DNA from: CAXSBR01 sp964252015
GTDB taxonomy: Bacteria; Actinomycetota; Actinomycetes; Mycobacteriales; Jatrophihabitantaceae
Length of the DNA: 64,000 nt
Assembly: GCA_964252015.1 (NCBI GenBank)
Contig: CAXULW010000003.1
Span: 124,001-188,000 of the forward strand
Direction: 5' to 3'
Below, one piece after another: positions 35,372 through 43,368 of the stretch; within the stretch, counting starts at the first letter, position 1; each line of letters begins with the position of its first letter. The notes beneath the pieces are model-generated. The model was not told where the DNA came from. It made no database searches and saw only the letters and a list, made by a program, of their open reading frames with translations. Position numbers and translations under genes: made by a program.

Positions 35372-35932
35372 TCACTCGAAGTTACGGTGACGTGCAGCAA
35401 GGACCGCGTAGTCGACCCGGTGCCGTCGGACAAGCATGCCGTAGAGGACGTCGTAGAAGACGAACAGCGATTGCTCGAAGAGGGTTCCCATGGGTTGCAC
35501 GGACGCTACGACGCCGACGTCATCGGCTCCGTAAGTGTGTGCGGGGATCCGGACTACCAGGTCGGCCAACTGGGGGGTCGGCGTGTCAGGGTAAGCGGTC
35601 AGGACCAGGAGCGTGGCGCCGGTCCTCTTGACCATGCCGGCGATGTAGTGCAGGTGCGGGATGTTCCCTGGCCCGGAGGGCATGACGAACAGGTCTACGG
35701 CGGTGACCGCGGGCGTTGTGTCGTCCCATCCCCAGTGCACGATCTTTCCGTAGTGCGTCAGGCGCATGGCAAACGCCTTAGAAGCGAGCCCCTCCCGGCC
35801 GATGCCGAGGACGAATATCCGCGGCGCGGAGTCGATGAGGTCCATCGCACGATCGACGGATGACGGGTCAATCTGCTTCAGTACCGCTGCAAGTTCATCA
35901 GTGGTGGCCTGGGCTAGTTCACCAAAATTCAT
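35372..35932 (-). CDS. SIS-domain protein, 6-phospho-3-hexuloisomerase-like
   Basis: 186 residues from ATG 35932 (AGGCAGACC upstream). The sugar-isomerase (SIS) fold is visible as IFVLGIGREGLASKAFAMRL, then DDTTPAVTAVDLFVMPSGPG and GATLLVLTAYPDTPTPQLAD. The TTPA motif and the length match the PHI/HxlB group, which interconverts arabino-3-hexulose 6-phosphate and fructose 6-phosphate. No hexulose-phosphate synthase partner is present, so here it more likely isomerises a phosphorylated sugar imported by the adjacent ABC transporter. It is the last gene of the minus-strand arm. Confidence 0.75.
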   Translation of the reverse strand: MNFGELAQATTDELAAVLKQIDPSSVDRAMDLIDSAPRIFVLGIGREGLASKAFAMRLTHYGKIVHWGWDDTTPAVTAVDLFVMPSGPGNIPHLHYIAGMVKRTGATLLVLTAYPDTPTPQLADLVVRIPAHTYGADDVGVVASVQPMGTLFEQSLFVFYDVLYGMLVRRHRVDYAVLAARHRNFE

Positions 35933-35955
35933 TGGTCTGCCTTCCCACGACCTGT

Positions 35956-36969
35956 TTAGGTCCGTTGTGTGCCGGTCACCCGGCCGGCGAGCAAAGCGAC
36001 GAGAATGACTGCACCGTAGACGGCGTCGATCCAGAAGGTGCTGATGCCGCCCAACGTGAGGACATTCGTCAGCGTCCCGAGCAGAACGACACCCAGCGCG
36101 GCACCCAGGATGCGTCCCTGCCCGCCTTTGAGGGCGATACCGCCGATTACCACCGCAGCCAAGGCGCTGAAAATCAGGTTCTGCCCTGCGTCGGCCGTGA
36201 CGGCGCTCAGTCGTCCGGCGAGAAGAAGGCCGGCAAGTGCGGCCAGGGAGCTGGCCAGGACGAAGGCCAGGATGAGTACCCGGTCTACGCGGATACCGGC
36301 GGCGCGGGCGGCGTTCTCGTTCCCGCCGATGGCATAGAGGGAACGACCCCACCGGTGGTACTTGAGCAGGATGCCGCCGATGACAAACAGGATCACCGTG
36401 ACCCAAATGTCGACCGGGATATTCAACCAGGAGGCCGTGCCCAAGTAGGTGTAGCCGCCGGGCAGGTTCGACAGCGTGCGGCCTTTGCTAATACCAGTGG
36501 TGACACCGCGCAACAGGATCAGCATCGACAACCCGACGATGAACGAGTCGAGCTTGACCTTGACGATCAATAACCCGTTGACCAGACCAATCAACGCTCC
36601 GACCGCCATAGTGATGACGATGCCGGCGGCCGCGTCGAGGTTCGTGCCCCAGCCGCCGTCGGCCTTAGTCACCATGAGCAGTGACGCGACCATCGGGGCG
36701 AACCCAACGGTCGACTCGAGGGATATGTCGATCCGGCCGGTCAGGACGATGAATGTCAAACCTATTGCGACAACGCCCAGCTCAGAGGACTGCTGCAGGA
36801 CAAGCGATGCGTTGCTGCTGGTCAAGAAGATTGGGCTAACTATGGAACCGATAACTACCAAAATGATGAGGCCCGGCAGCACCGTCAGTTCTCGGAGGCT
36901 CTTACCTACAGTGTCGAGCGTAGTTCTTCCCTTGTGAGCGGTGGACGTGGCAGCGGTGACTGTGGTCAT
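35956..36969 (-). CDS. Ribose-type sugar ABC transporter permease
   Basis: 337 residues with about ten membrane helices (LPGLIILVVIGSIVSPIFLT, ELGVVAIGLTFIVLTGRIDI, ILLRGVTTGI, AALAGLLLAGRLSAVTADAG, LGAALGVVLLGTLTNVLTLG). The motifs TGRIDISLESTVGFA and YAIGGNENAARAAGIRV are diagnostic of the RbsC/XylH/AlsC permease family. Its ATG overlaps the stop of the ATPase gene. It forms the membrane channel with the ATPase at 36966-38498 and the binding protein at 38550-39653. Confidence 0.9.
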   Translation of the reverse strand: MTTVTAATSTAHKGRTTLDTVGKSLRELTVLPGLIILVVIGSIVSPIFLTSSNASLVLQQSSELGVVAIGLTFIVLTGRIDISLESTVGFAPMVASLLMVTKADGGWGTNLDAAAGIVITMAVGALIGLVNGLLIVKVKLDSFIVGLSMLILLRGVTTGISKGRTLSNLPGGYTYLGTASWLNIPVDIWVTVILFVIGGILLKYHRWGRSLYAIGGNENAARAAGIRVDRVLILAFVLASSLAALAGLLLAGRLSAVTADAGQNLIFSALAAVVIGGIALKGGQGRILGAALGVVLLGTLTNVLTLGGISTFWIDAVYGAVILVALLAGRVTGTQRT

Positions 36970-38498
36970 GAGGCTTCCTGCATTCCTTCGATGGCTCGCA
37001 CGATTTCGGACTCTTCTGGTGAGGTCAGGTCGGCGACGATCTCCCCGCGAAACATGACGAGTACGCGGTCGCTGACGAGAATCTCCTCGACGTCGTCGGA
37101 GACGAGGACGACGGCGAGCCCACGTTGTACGGCCTGGGCTATAAGCGTGTAGATCACGTCCTTGGCTGAAATGTCGACTCCGGCGGTGGGGGAGATGAGT
37201 ACCAGCACGGAGGGATCGGTGGCCATCGCGCGGGCGAAGACGACCTTCTGTTGGTTGCCGCCGGACAATGACTCGACGGCGAGAGACGGTCGCGGCGGGA
37301 CCAGCGAGACCTCGTCGATCAGCTGGACGGCTCTGCGGCGTCTCTCGCGCAGCGAGATGAATCCGCGGCGGGAGAACTGCTGGGAGATGCTCATTGTCAT
37401 GTTTTCTTCGACGTTGAGCTGCGGTACGTACCCCGAACGGTGTCGATCGGCCGGGACGTGGGCGAGCCCGGCGTCCTGCGCGCGGACGACCGATCCGGTC
37501 TGGAGCCGGGTGCCGTTGATGATCACGGTGCCGGCGCTGGTTGGGCGCAGGCCGGCCACGGCCTCGCCGAACTCGGTTTTGCCCGACCCCCCGAGGCCGG
37601 CGATCGCCAGGAGTTCGCCGGGCGCCACGGAGATGTCGACGTTGCGAAACGCGCCGTGCCGGTCGGTGAGACCTTTGGTTTCCAGTGCTGGTTTCGCGTC
37701 CGCCCCTGGTGCGGCGTTGGCGATCCGAGCGGTCTGGGTCTCGTGGCCGGCCAGCACCGCGGCGACCAGATCTCTACGTGAGATCTCCGTAGCGGGCTTG
37801 GTCCACAGCGTCCGCCCGTCACGCAGGACGGTGGCGCTGTCGCACACCTCCTCGATCTCGTGCAGGAAGTGTGAGACGAACACGAAGGTCACGCCGCGCT
37901 TCTTGAGATCGATCACGTGCTCGAAGAGCCTGCTCGTCGCGTGACCGTCCAACTGGACCGTGGGTTCGTCCAACAGAATGATCCGCGTACCAGCACTGAG
38001 TACACGGGCGATTTGGATCATGCCGCGCGCCTCGACTGGGACGTCGCCGAGCAGTTGGCTCGGGTTCTGGTCGATGCCCCATTCATCGAGCAGGTCGCGT
38101 GCTGCTGCCCTCATCCGGCCCCACGAGATTGTCCGACCAGGTCCGGTGGGATAGCGATTGATGAAGATGTTCTCGGCCACCGTCATCGTGTCGACCATCG
38201 CCGCCCGCTGGTGGACCGTTTCCACCAATTGCTTCCACTGCTCGGGCGCGGAGATCGGAGGCGCGTCGTCGCCGAAGAACCGGATGGTCCCGGTGTCGGG
38301 TTCCTCGAGTCCGGTGATGCACCGGATCAGGGTGGATTTTCCGGCGCCGTTGCGGCCGACCAGGCCGTGGATTTCGCCCTCAGTGATCCGCAGGCTCACC
38401 TCCTGCAGCGCCTTGGTCGCCCCGTAGGTCTTGCTGACACCGTCCACCTCGACGGCGACGGTCGCGTGACCGCCGGCCGCCGGTGGGGTTGTTGTCAT
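36966..38498 (-). CDS. Sugar ABC transporter double ATPase (RbsA-like)
   Basis: 510 residues with two fused ABC domains, as in RbsA/XylG/MglA. The first domain has Walker A GLVGRNGAGKSTLIR (K54) and RIILLDEPTVQLDGHAT. The second has IAGLGGSGKTEFGEA and a good signature motif LSGGNQQKVVFARAMATDP. The signature of the first domain is degenerate (PVEARGMIQIARVL), as is common in this family. It energises import with the downstream permease. The gap to the binding-protein gene is about 50 bases. Confidence 0.9.
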   Translation of the reverse strand: MTTTPPAAGGHATVAVEVDGVSKTYGATKALQEVSLRITEGEIHGLVGRNGAGKSTLIRCITGLEEPDTGTIRFFGDDAPPISAPEQWKQLVETVHQRAAMVDTMTVAENIFINRYPTGPGRTISWGRMRAAARDLLDEWGIDQNPSQLLGDVPVEARGMIQIARVLSAGTRIILLDEPTVQLDGHATSRLFEHVIDLKKRGVTFVFVSHFLHEIEEVCDSATVLRDGRTLWTKPATEISRRDLVAAVLAGHETQTARIANAAPGADAKPALETKGLTDRHGAFRNVDISVAPGELLAIAGLGGSGKTEFGEAVAGLRPTSAGTVIINGTRLQTGSVVRAQDAGLAHVPADRHRSGYVPQLNVEENMTMSISQQFSRRGFISLRERRRRAVQLIDEVSLVPPRPSLAVESLSGGNQQKVVFARAMATDPSVLVLISPTAGVDISAKDVIYTLIAQAVQRGLAVVLVSDDVEEILVSDRVLVMFRGEIVADLTSPEESEIVRAIEGMQEAS

Positions 38499-38549
38499 GT
38501 TCAGGCTCCAGTCCTGGGATAGTGGCTTTCGGCAACGACGACGAGACGA

Positions 38550-39653
38550 TCAGCTGGCGAATGCCTTCTTGGCAAACGGCTGGTTCGCCCACGCGACGCC
38601 AGAGTCGACGTTGGCCTTGGTGATGACCGGGGTTGGCAGAAGGTCGACAAGGTTGCCTTCGTATGTGGTGATGGTGCTGTTGTGGTCGGTCTTGCCGGTC
38701 GTGAAGGTTTTCCCGGCCAAGGCCTCGGTGATGTACTGCACGCCATATTTGATGTAATCGAGAAGCGGCTGTTCGACCACCGCGTCCTGGATTCCGGCGC
38801 GGATCGCGTTGAGCGCGGCCGGTCCACCGTCGACAGACACGATGGCGACGTGGCCGGGCTGTCCAACGGTTGCAGTCTTGCCGATCTTCTTCAGCGTTTG
38901 TAGCACCGTCGGGTAGAAGGTCGTGTCGCTCTGGACGTATACGCCGTTAATGTCTTTGTGTTGGTTGAACGCGGTCTGCAGCCCGCTCGACGCCGTCGCG
39001 GCGCTCCATTTAGTGGCGACGTGGTAGAGCGTCACCTTCGGGAACTGCTTGGACATGCAGTCGTTGAAACCGTTCGTGCGGTCGCGACCGTTCGAACTGG
39101 TCGGGTCGCCGTCGAGAGTCAGCACCGCCTTGCCTGCTGGCACCAGTTTGCCCATCTGCTCGCAAGCGAGTTTGCCCATGTTCACGTTGTCCGCGCGCAC
39201 GATCATGGTGACCTTGCCGCCGGCTGGTGCCTCGTCGATCGGGACGATCGGCACATTGTGTTTGTTGGCGTACTTGATCGCGGGGATGATCGCATTGGCG
39301 TCTAGGACGGACATTACGATGCCCTTCGCGCCCTGGTTGATCAACGATTCGACGTCGGTGAGCTGTTGCGCGGCCGAACCGCCGGCGTTGGTGGCGGGCA
39401 GATATTTGTAGCCGAGGGTCTTGTACTGGCCAATGACGCCCTGCTGCTCGGCGTTCTGGTAAGGGTCAGTCGCGGGCTGGGAGTAGGCGAGCTTAATCGA
39501 GCTCGGCGCACCTGCCGACGACGAGGTGCCGCCGGCGGACGACGCAGCGCCGCCGGAGGTCGCGGCGCTCTTCGACCCGCTGGAACTGCACGCGGACGCC
39601 ATCGAGCCGACAGTTAGGCAAACTGCCGCTAGAGCTAGAGCCTTTTTCTTCAT
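38550..39653 (-). CDS. Sugar-binding lipoprotein of the ABC transporter
   Basis: 367 residues from ATG 39653 (GAAGGGCACAC before it). A lipoprotein signal (ALALAAVCLTVGSMASACSS, lipobox Cys in ASAC) is followed by a Ser/Ala linker and a periplasmic-binding-protein type I fold: DPYQNAEQQGVIGQYKTLGY, INQGAKGIVMSVLDANAIIP, VPIVPIDEAP, ADNVNMGKLACEQMG and VSVDGGPAALNAIRAG. It is tethered outside the membrane and delivers sugar to the permease. The substrate cannot be read from the sequence. A CTGTACGTACAG palindrome lies 76 bases upstream. Confidence 0.9.
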   Translation of the reverse strand: MKKKALALAAVCLTVGSMASACSSSGSKSAATSGGAASSAGGTSSSAGAPSSIKLAYSQPATDPYQNAEQQGVIGQYKTLGYKYLPATNAGGSAAQQLTDVESLINQGAKGIVMSVLDANAIIPAIKYANKHNVPIVPIDEAPAGGKVTMIVRADNVNMGKLACEQMGKLVPAGKAVLTLDGDPTSSNGRDRTNGFNDCMSKQFPKVTLYHVATKWSAATASSGLQTAFNQHKDINGVYVQSDTTFYPTVLQTLKKIGKTATVGQPGHVAIVSVDGGPAALNAIRAGIQDAVVEQPLLDYIKYGVQYITEALAGKTFTTGKTDHNSTITTYEGNLVDLLPTPVITKANVDSGVAWANQPFAKKAFAS

Positions 39654-39728
39654 GGATGTGTGCCCTTCACGTGACTTTTGATGGCGGCCGGATGGCCTTC
39701 TGAGGGAGGTCTGTACGTGCGATACGCG

Positions 39729-39740
39729 CTGTACGTACAG
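39729..39740. promoter_or_regulatory. GntR-type operator before the transporter operon
   Basis: The 12-bp palindrome CTGTACGTACAG, identical to that at 40871-40882 before the aldolase gene. It lies between the GntR gene and the binding-protein start. GntR/HutC-family regulators bind such TGTAC-type palindromes, so this is probably the operator of the 39893-40660 product. Confidence 0.65.
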
Positions 39741-39892
39741 CGGACAGTAGCACCTCATCTCGCCCATGTGAATAGAAGAATTCAGTTCGTGACGATCAGA
39801 CGGCGCTAGCCGCGGTCGGAGTAGGTCCAGCGCCACGGCAAGCGAGCGCTGTGTCGTCCGAAACGCTCCACAGGCCCTAACGGCGGCGCAGA

Positions 39893-40660
39893 TCAGAGTT
39901 GTGTGGAAACGCTGACGTTGACTTCCAGCGGGGTTACGTCGGTGCGAACCCACGTGTCATACATGTCGTAACGGCGTCCGTCCGCAGTCCAGGAGACGGA
40001 GCGAATGTGCACCAGCGGGGTGGTCGGTCCGACTTCCAGTTCTTGGGCGATATCCGGTGACGGGGTCAGCGCTCGTACGGTGCGCTGTGCGCCACCCATG
40101 GAATAGCCGGCAGCGGCCAGCACCTCGCTCAGAGATGCTGCGCCCGCGAGAACGTCCTTCGCGCCGGCGACGATTGCCGCTACGGGGGGCGGGCTGTAGT
40201 TGACGCTGTACAGCGCCGGCGTGCCGTCCAATCGGCGCAGCCGGACCAGCTCGAAACCCTGCGCGCCGTCAGCGAGGTCAAGTCCGCGGCTCGCGTACTG
40301 CGGAAGCGGCACGTTGCCGTAACGCAGCACCTTCGTGGTCACGGCCCGGTTCTGGTAGCCAATGGCGTTTTCGAAGAAGCCCTCGCGGCCCTGAATGACC
40401 CAGCCACGCGACTCGAATCTGTCGCTGACGAACACGCCCCGTCCGGCGACCCGGTGAGCCAGCCCACGCGACTCGAGCGTCTGCAGGGCTTGGCGCACCG
40501 TAGCCCGGGACAGTCCGTACTCACGAGATAGCTCGCTTTCACCGGGAAGCTGGTCACCTACGGCGACTTCTCCCTGGGCGATCTGCCGTTCCAGCACTGT
40601 CACCAATTGCTGGTAATACGGCGTCGCAGACTGGCGATCGATACCCGGCAGCACGCTCAT
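39893..40660 (-). CDS. GntR/HutC-family regulator of the sugar locus
   Basis: 255 residues from ATG 40660 (GGAAGGGTCCGAG upstream); a GTG at 40675 is an alternative. The N-terminal winged HTH reads PYYQQLVTVLERQIAQGEVA, then LPGESELSREYGLSRATVRQ and ALQTLESRGLAHRVAGRGVF. The C-terminal UTRA effector domain reads AQGFELVRLRRLDGTPALYS, VNYSPP and DMYDTWVRTD. It sits between the two divergent arms and probably represses both until a sugar phosphate binds the UTRA domain. Identical palindromes before the two arms support this. Confidence 0.85.
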   Translation of the reverse strand: MSVLPGIDRQSATPYYQQLVTVLERQIAQGEVAVGDQLPGESELSREYGLSRATVRQALQTLESRGLAHRVAGRGVFVSDRFESRGWVIQGREGFFENAIGYQNRAVTTKVLRYGNVPLPQYASRGLDLADGAQGFELVRLRRLDGTPALYSVNYSPPPVAAIVAGAKDVLAGAASLSEVLAAAGYSMGGAQRTVRALTPSPDIAQELEVGPTTPLVHIRSVSWTADGRRYDMYDTWVRTDVTPLEVNVSVSTQL

Positions 40661-40811
40661 CTCGGACCCTTCCACGGCCGCCCAAACATCACGACACGAT
40701 AAATGCTACGGCGGTGTACAGACAGGGCGTACGACCCGACGGGGTGTAATAGCCGAGCCGCACCGGCGTCTGCGCGTCGGAAGTTGAATGAACCGATAGC
40801 GTTTCGGCGCA

Positions 40812-40823
40812 TTGTACGTACGG
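40812..40823. promoter_or_regulatory. Secondary GntR-type operator
   Basis: TTGTACGTACGG, sharing the TGTACGTAC core with the perfect palindromes at 39729-39740 and 40871-40882. It lies just upstream of the probable -35 element of the aldolase promoter. Confidence 0.5.
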
Positions 40824-40856
40824 TTCACTCGATATGTACGCCATGGAGTCAAAAGC

Positions 40857-40891
40857 TTGACAACACCAGACTGTACGTACAGACTGTACAG
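40857..40891 (+). promoter_or_regulatory. Aldolase-operon promoter and operator
   Basis: TTGACA at 40857-40862 is a good -35 element. The CTGTACGTACAG palindrome (40871-40882) and a second CTGTACAG (40884-40891) occupy the spacer and -10 region, so a bound regulator would block polymerase. The -10 hexamer itself is not clear. The start codon is at 41016. Confidence 0.55.
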
Positions 40892-41015
40892 ACCGCTTTA
40901 CTCGCTAAGTCAAGCCGTCGGCGGGGTCAGCTCGCGTCCGGTTGGTCACTTGACGGCCTTCGACCCGGCAGCACCACAATCACGCGACGGCTCACTGGTA
41001 TCGAAAGGACAGCAC

Positions 41016-41855
41016 ATGCCTCTGGTCAGTGGCCTCGACGTCATCGATGAATGTGTCTCGAAACGACTGGTGGCAGGTGCGTTCAACACCACCAACCTCG
41101 AGACGACGATGGGTATCGTCCAGGCGATCGAGCGAGCGGGTGTGCCTGCCTTCATCCAGGTCGCCCCCACCAATGTGGCGTTGTCGGGTTACGAATACAT
41201 CTACGACATGGTGAGCCGCCGGTTGGCCAACACGACGGTGCCAGTCGCGCTGCACCTGGACCACGGGAAGTCCATCGATGCGGTCGAAGCGGCGCTCGAG
41301 GCGCGGTTCACCTCCATCATGATTGACGCGTCGGAATCTCCATTCGAAGAGAACGTGGCCACCTCCGCGCACGCGCGAGCTCTGTGCTCCTCGGACATCG
41401 CGCTCGAGGCGGAGCTGGGAAGCATCGGCGGTAAAGAGGATGACCATGGCCCGGAACGGGAGAGCATGACCCAGCCCGATCAGGTCAGCCACTTTGTCGA
41501 CGCCGTAGGGTGCGACATTCTCGCCGTCTCCGTCGGCAATGTGCATGGGTTCGCGCCCGACGCGCGCATCGACTTTGATCTCCTATTAAAGATCCGGGAG
41601 GCGAGCCGGGTGCCGCTGGTGATTCACGGAGGTTCGGGATTGCCGGCCGAGCAACTCGGCCAGCTGAACGAGTTCAATGTCGTCAAGGTCAACGTCGCCA
41701 GTGACCTGCGCAACGCAATGATTCGGACCTTCGGGGAGGCGTACCAGGCCAACCCCGACGAAGTGTCCCTGATCCGGGTGTCCAAGCAGGCGGTGGCCGC
41801 AGTCGCGGCGGTCGTCGAGCGACGGATCCACATCCTGAATCCCTATGTCGCGTAA
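41016..41855 (+). CDS. Class II fructose/tagatose-bisphosphate-type aldolase
   Basis: 279 residues from ATG 41016, with GAAAGGAC before it; the open frame to the left is not conserved-looking. It is a Zn-dependent class II aldolase cleaving a ketose 1,6-bisphosphate-type substrate to triose phosphates: VAGAFNTTNLETTMGIVQAI, metal His in VALHLDHGKS, IMIDASESPFEENV, LEAELGSIGGKEDD, GNVHGF and VIHGGSGLP. The length suits the GatY/KbaY/FbaA group. It is first in a four-gene operon with three FGGY kinases. Confidence 0.85.
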   Translation: MPLVSGLDVIDECVSKRLVAGAFNTTNLETTMGIVQAIERAGVPAFIQVAPTNVALSGYEYIYDMVSRRLANTTVPVALHLDHGKSIDAVEAALEARFTSIMIDASESPFEENVATSAHARALCSSDIALEAELGSIGGKEDDHGPERESMTQPDQVSHFVDAVGCDILAVSVGNVHGFAPDARIDFDLLLKIREASRVPLVIHGGSGLPAEQLGQLNEFNVVKVNVASDLRNAMIRTFGEAYQANPDEVSLIRVSKQAVAAVAAVVERRIHILNPYVA

Positions 41856-41864
41856 CGAGCAGCG

Positions 41865-43307
41865 ATGTTCCCGACCGTAACGATCGACATCGGCACCACC
41901 AGCGTGAAGCTGTGCGCGTTTGATGCCGACGGTGAACCGCTGGCATCAGCGCGCCACGCCACCCCCACCATGCAAGATCAGTGGGGCGAAATCTACGATG
42001 TCGAACGTCTGAAACAAGGCATTGCCAGCTTTGTCCAAGATCTGGACTTCGATGTGCGCGCGTCCGTCAGGGCAATCACTATTGCCGGCGTCGGCGAGTC
42101 CGGCGGGTTGGTCCGCCCCGATCTCACGCTCGCCTCCCCGATGATCTTGTGGCACGACCACCGCGGCGCAAAGTATCTGGCCCCGCTGGACGACGCGGCA
42201 CGCACCCTCATTTACCGAACCTCCGGCTTGCCGGTTAATGCGAACTACGCGCTATCGAAAGTGGCCTGGGCCGTAGCCCACGCGGGTGCCGCGGCAGGTG
42301 CCCAGTGGCTGAACATCTCCGAGTACATCGCCGCCTGGATGACCGGGCAGCGGTGGTCAGAGCCTTCACTCGCCAGCCGAACGATGGCCCTGGAACTGAC
42401 CAGCAGTAGCTGGTCGGCCGACGTCTGCGGGCTCGTCGGCGTCGACACCGCGGTCTTTCCCCAGCTGCGCGCGGCGTCCGAAGGAACGACCATCACCGCC
42501 GAGTTCGCCAAAGCCAATCTCCTGGTACCGGGCGTCATGGTGCATGTAGCTGGGCATGACCACATGGTCGGAGCAGTCGGTGCCGGCCTTCGCACCGGTG
42601 AGCTGCTGAACTCCACCGGAACAACGGAAGGCATCCTCTACCTGCGCGAGAGCCCCAGTGTGAACGACCGCGCACAGCGGTCGCAACTGGCCAACGGACT
42701 GGCATGCGTCGGCTCGACGTTCACCCTCTTCGCCTCCATCCCCACCGGCGGATCTGCCTTCTCGACCCTGCAGACGATGCTTGCACTCAGCGGCCACCGC
42801 CTCGTGGCCTGCCTGAATGAACTGCACGTCCGATACATGGCGCAGGACATCGACTGGACCAGAGTTCCCTTGGTGTTGCCCCAATTCCGCGGCAGCCCGC
42901 CACCGAGGAAACAGGCTTCAGCGCGCGGCGTCATCACCGGCATTGCCTCGAATACCACCATGGAAGACATCGTCTTCGGGTGTTTCGTCGGCATGGCCAT
43001 GCAGTTTCGCGATGTGCTCGATCTGTTCGACACGCCGCTGGAAAAGGTCAAAGTCATCGGCCCCGCGAGCAGCAACGACCTCTGGCTGCAACTCAAAGCC
43101 GACCTACTAGGCACCCAGCTGAGCGTCTCGGACTTCCCTGAGGTCGTCTCCAGAGGTGCGCAGGCTCTCGCATCGAATGCTCTTCCCGAGTGGGAAAGCT
43201 GTCAGCCCAGGGAAGTGCTGTTCGACGACCAGCGCGCCAAGGTGCTGCATGAATGGTGCGAGCAGAACAGTTCACGGTGGGAGTACGCAAAGAACGTGCC
43301 GACATGA
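41865..43307 (+). CDS. FGGY-family sugar kinase (first of three)
   Basis: 480 residues starting 10 bases after the aldolase stop. The ASKHA fold is shown by TIDIGTTSVKLCAFDADGEP (phosphate 1), GVGESGGLVRPDLTLASPMI, WHDHRGAKY, VAGHDHMVGAVGAGLRTGEL and STGTTEGILY (phosphate 2), with a C-terminal adenosine-site region KVIGPASSNDLWLQLKAD. The G-E-S-G and GHDHMVGAVG motifs group it with the kinase at 44946-46322 rather than with xylulokinases. It phosphorylates a sugar or sugar alcohol; the substrate is unknown. Confidence 0.8.
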   Translation: MFPTVTIDIGTTSVKLCAFDADGEPLASARHATPTMQDQWGEIYDVERLKQGIASFVQDLDFDVRASVRAITIAGVGESGGLVRPDLTLASPMILWHDHRGAKYLAPLDDAARTLIYRTSGLPVNANYALSKVAWAVAHAGAAAGAQWLNISEYIAAWMTGQRWSEPSLASRTMALELTSSSWSADVCGLVGVDTAVFPQLRAASEGTTITAEFAKANLLVPGVMVHVAGHDHMVGAVGAGLRTGELLNSTGTTEGILYLRESPSVNDRAQRSQLANGLACVGSTFTLFASIPTGGSAFSTLQTMLALSGHRLVACLNELHVRYMAQDIDWTRVPLVLPQFRGSPPPRKQASARGVITGIASNTTMEDIVFGCFVGMAMQFRDVLDLFDTPLEKVKVIGPASSNDLWLQLKADLLGTQLSVSDFPEVVSRGAQALASNALPEWESCQPREVLFDDQRAKVLHEWCEQNSSRWEYAKNVPT

Positions 43308-43368
43308 GCGTCCGATCCGAGCACTTGCCGATCAAGCCAGGTGTCCATGAACGGACGGGTGCATACGC

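Larger units (their letters stand above)
40661..41015. other. Divergent regulatory interval of the sugar locus
   Basis: The 355 bases between the GntR gene and the aldolase gene. It contains three TGTAC-based palindromes or part-palindromes (40812-40823, 40871-40882, 40884-40891), another half site near 40713, and a TTGACA at 40857-40862. No ORF here is convincing. Confidence 0.5.

Noticed and set aside
35210..36573. Plus-strand ORFs of 217 and 237 codons over the SIS and permease genes
   Set aside because: They lie opposite clearly recognisable transporter and isomerase genes and have no ribosome binding site or domain.
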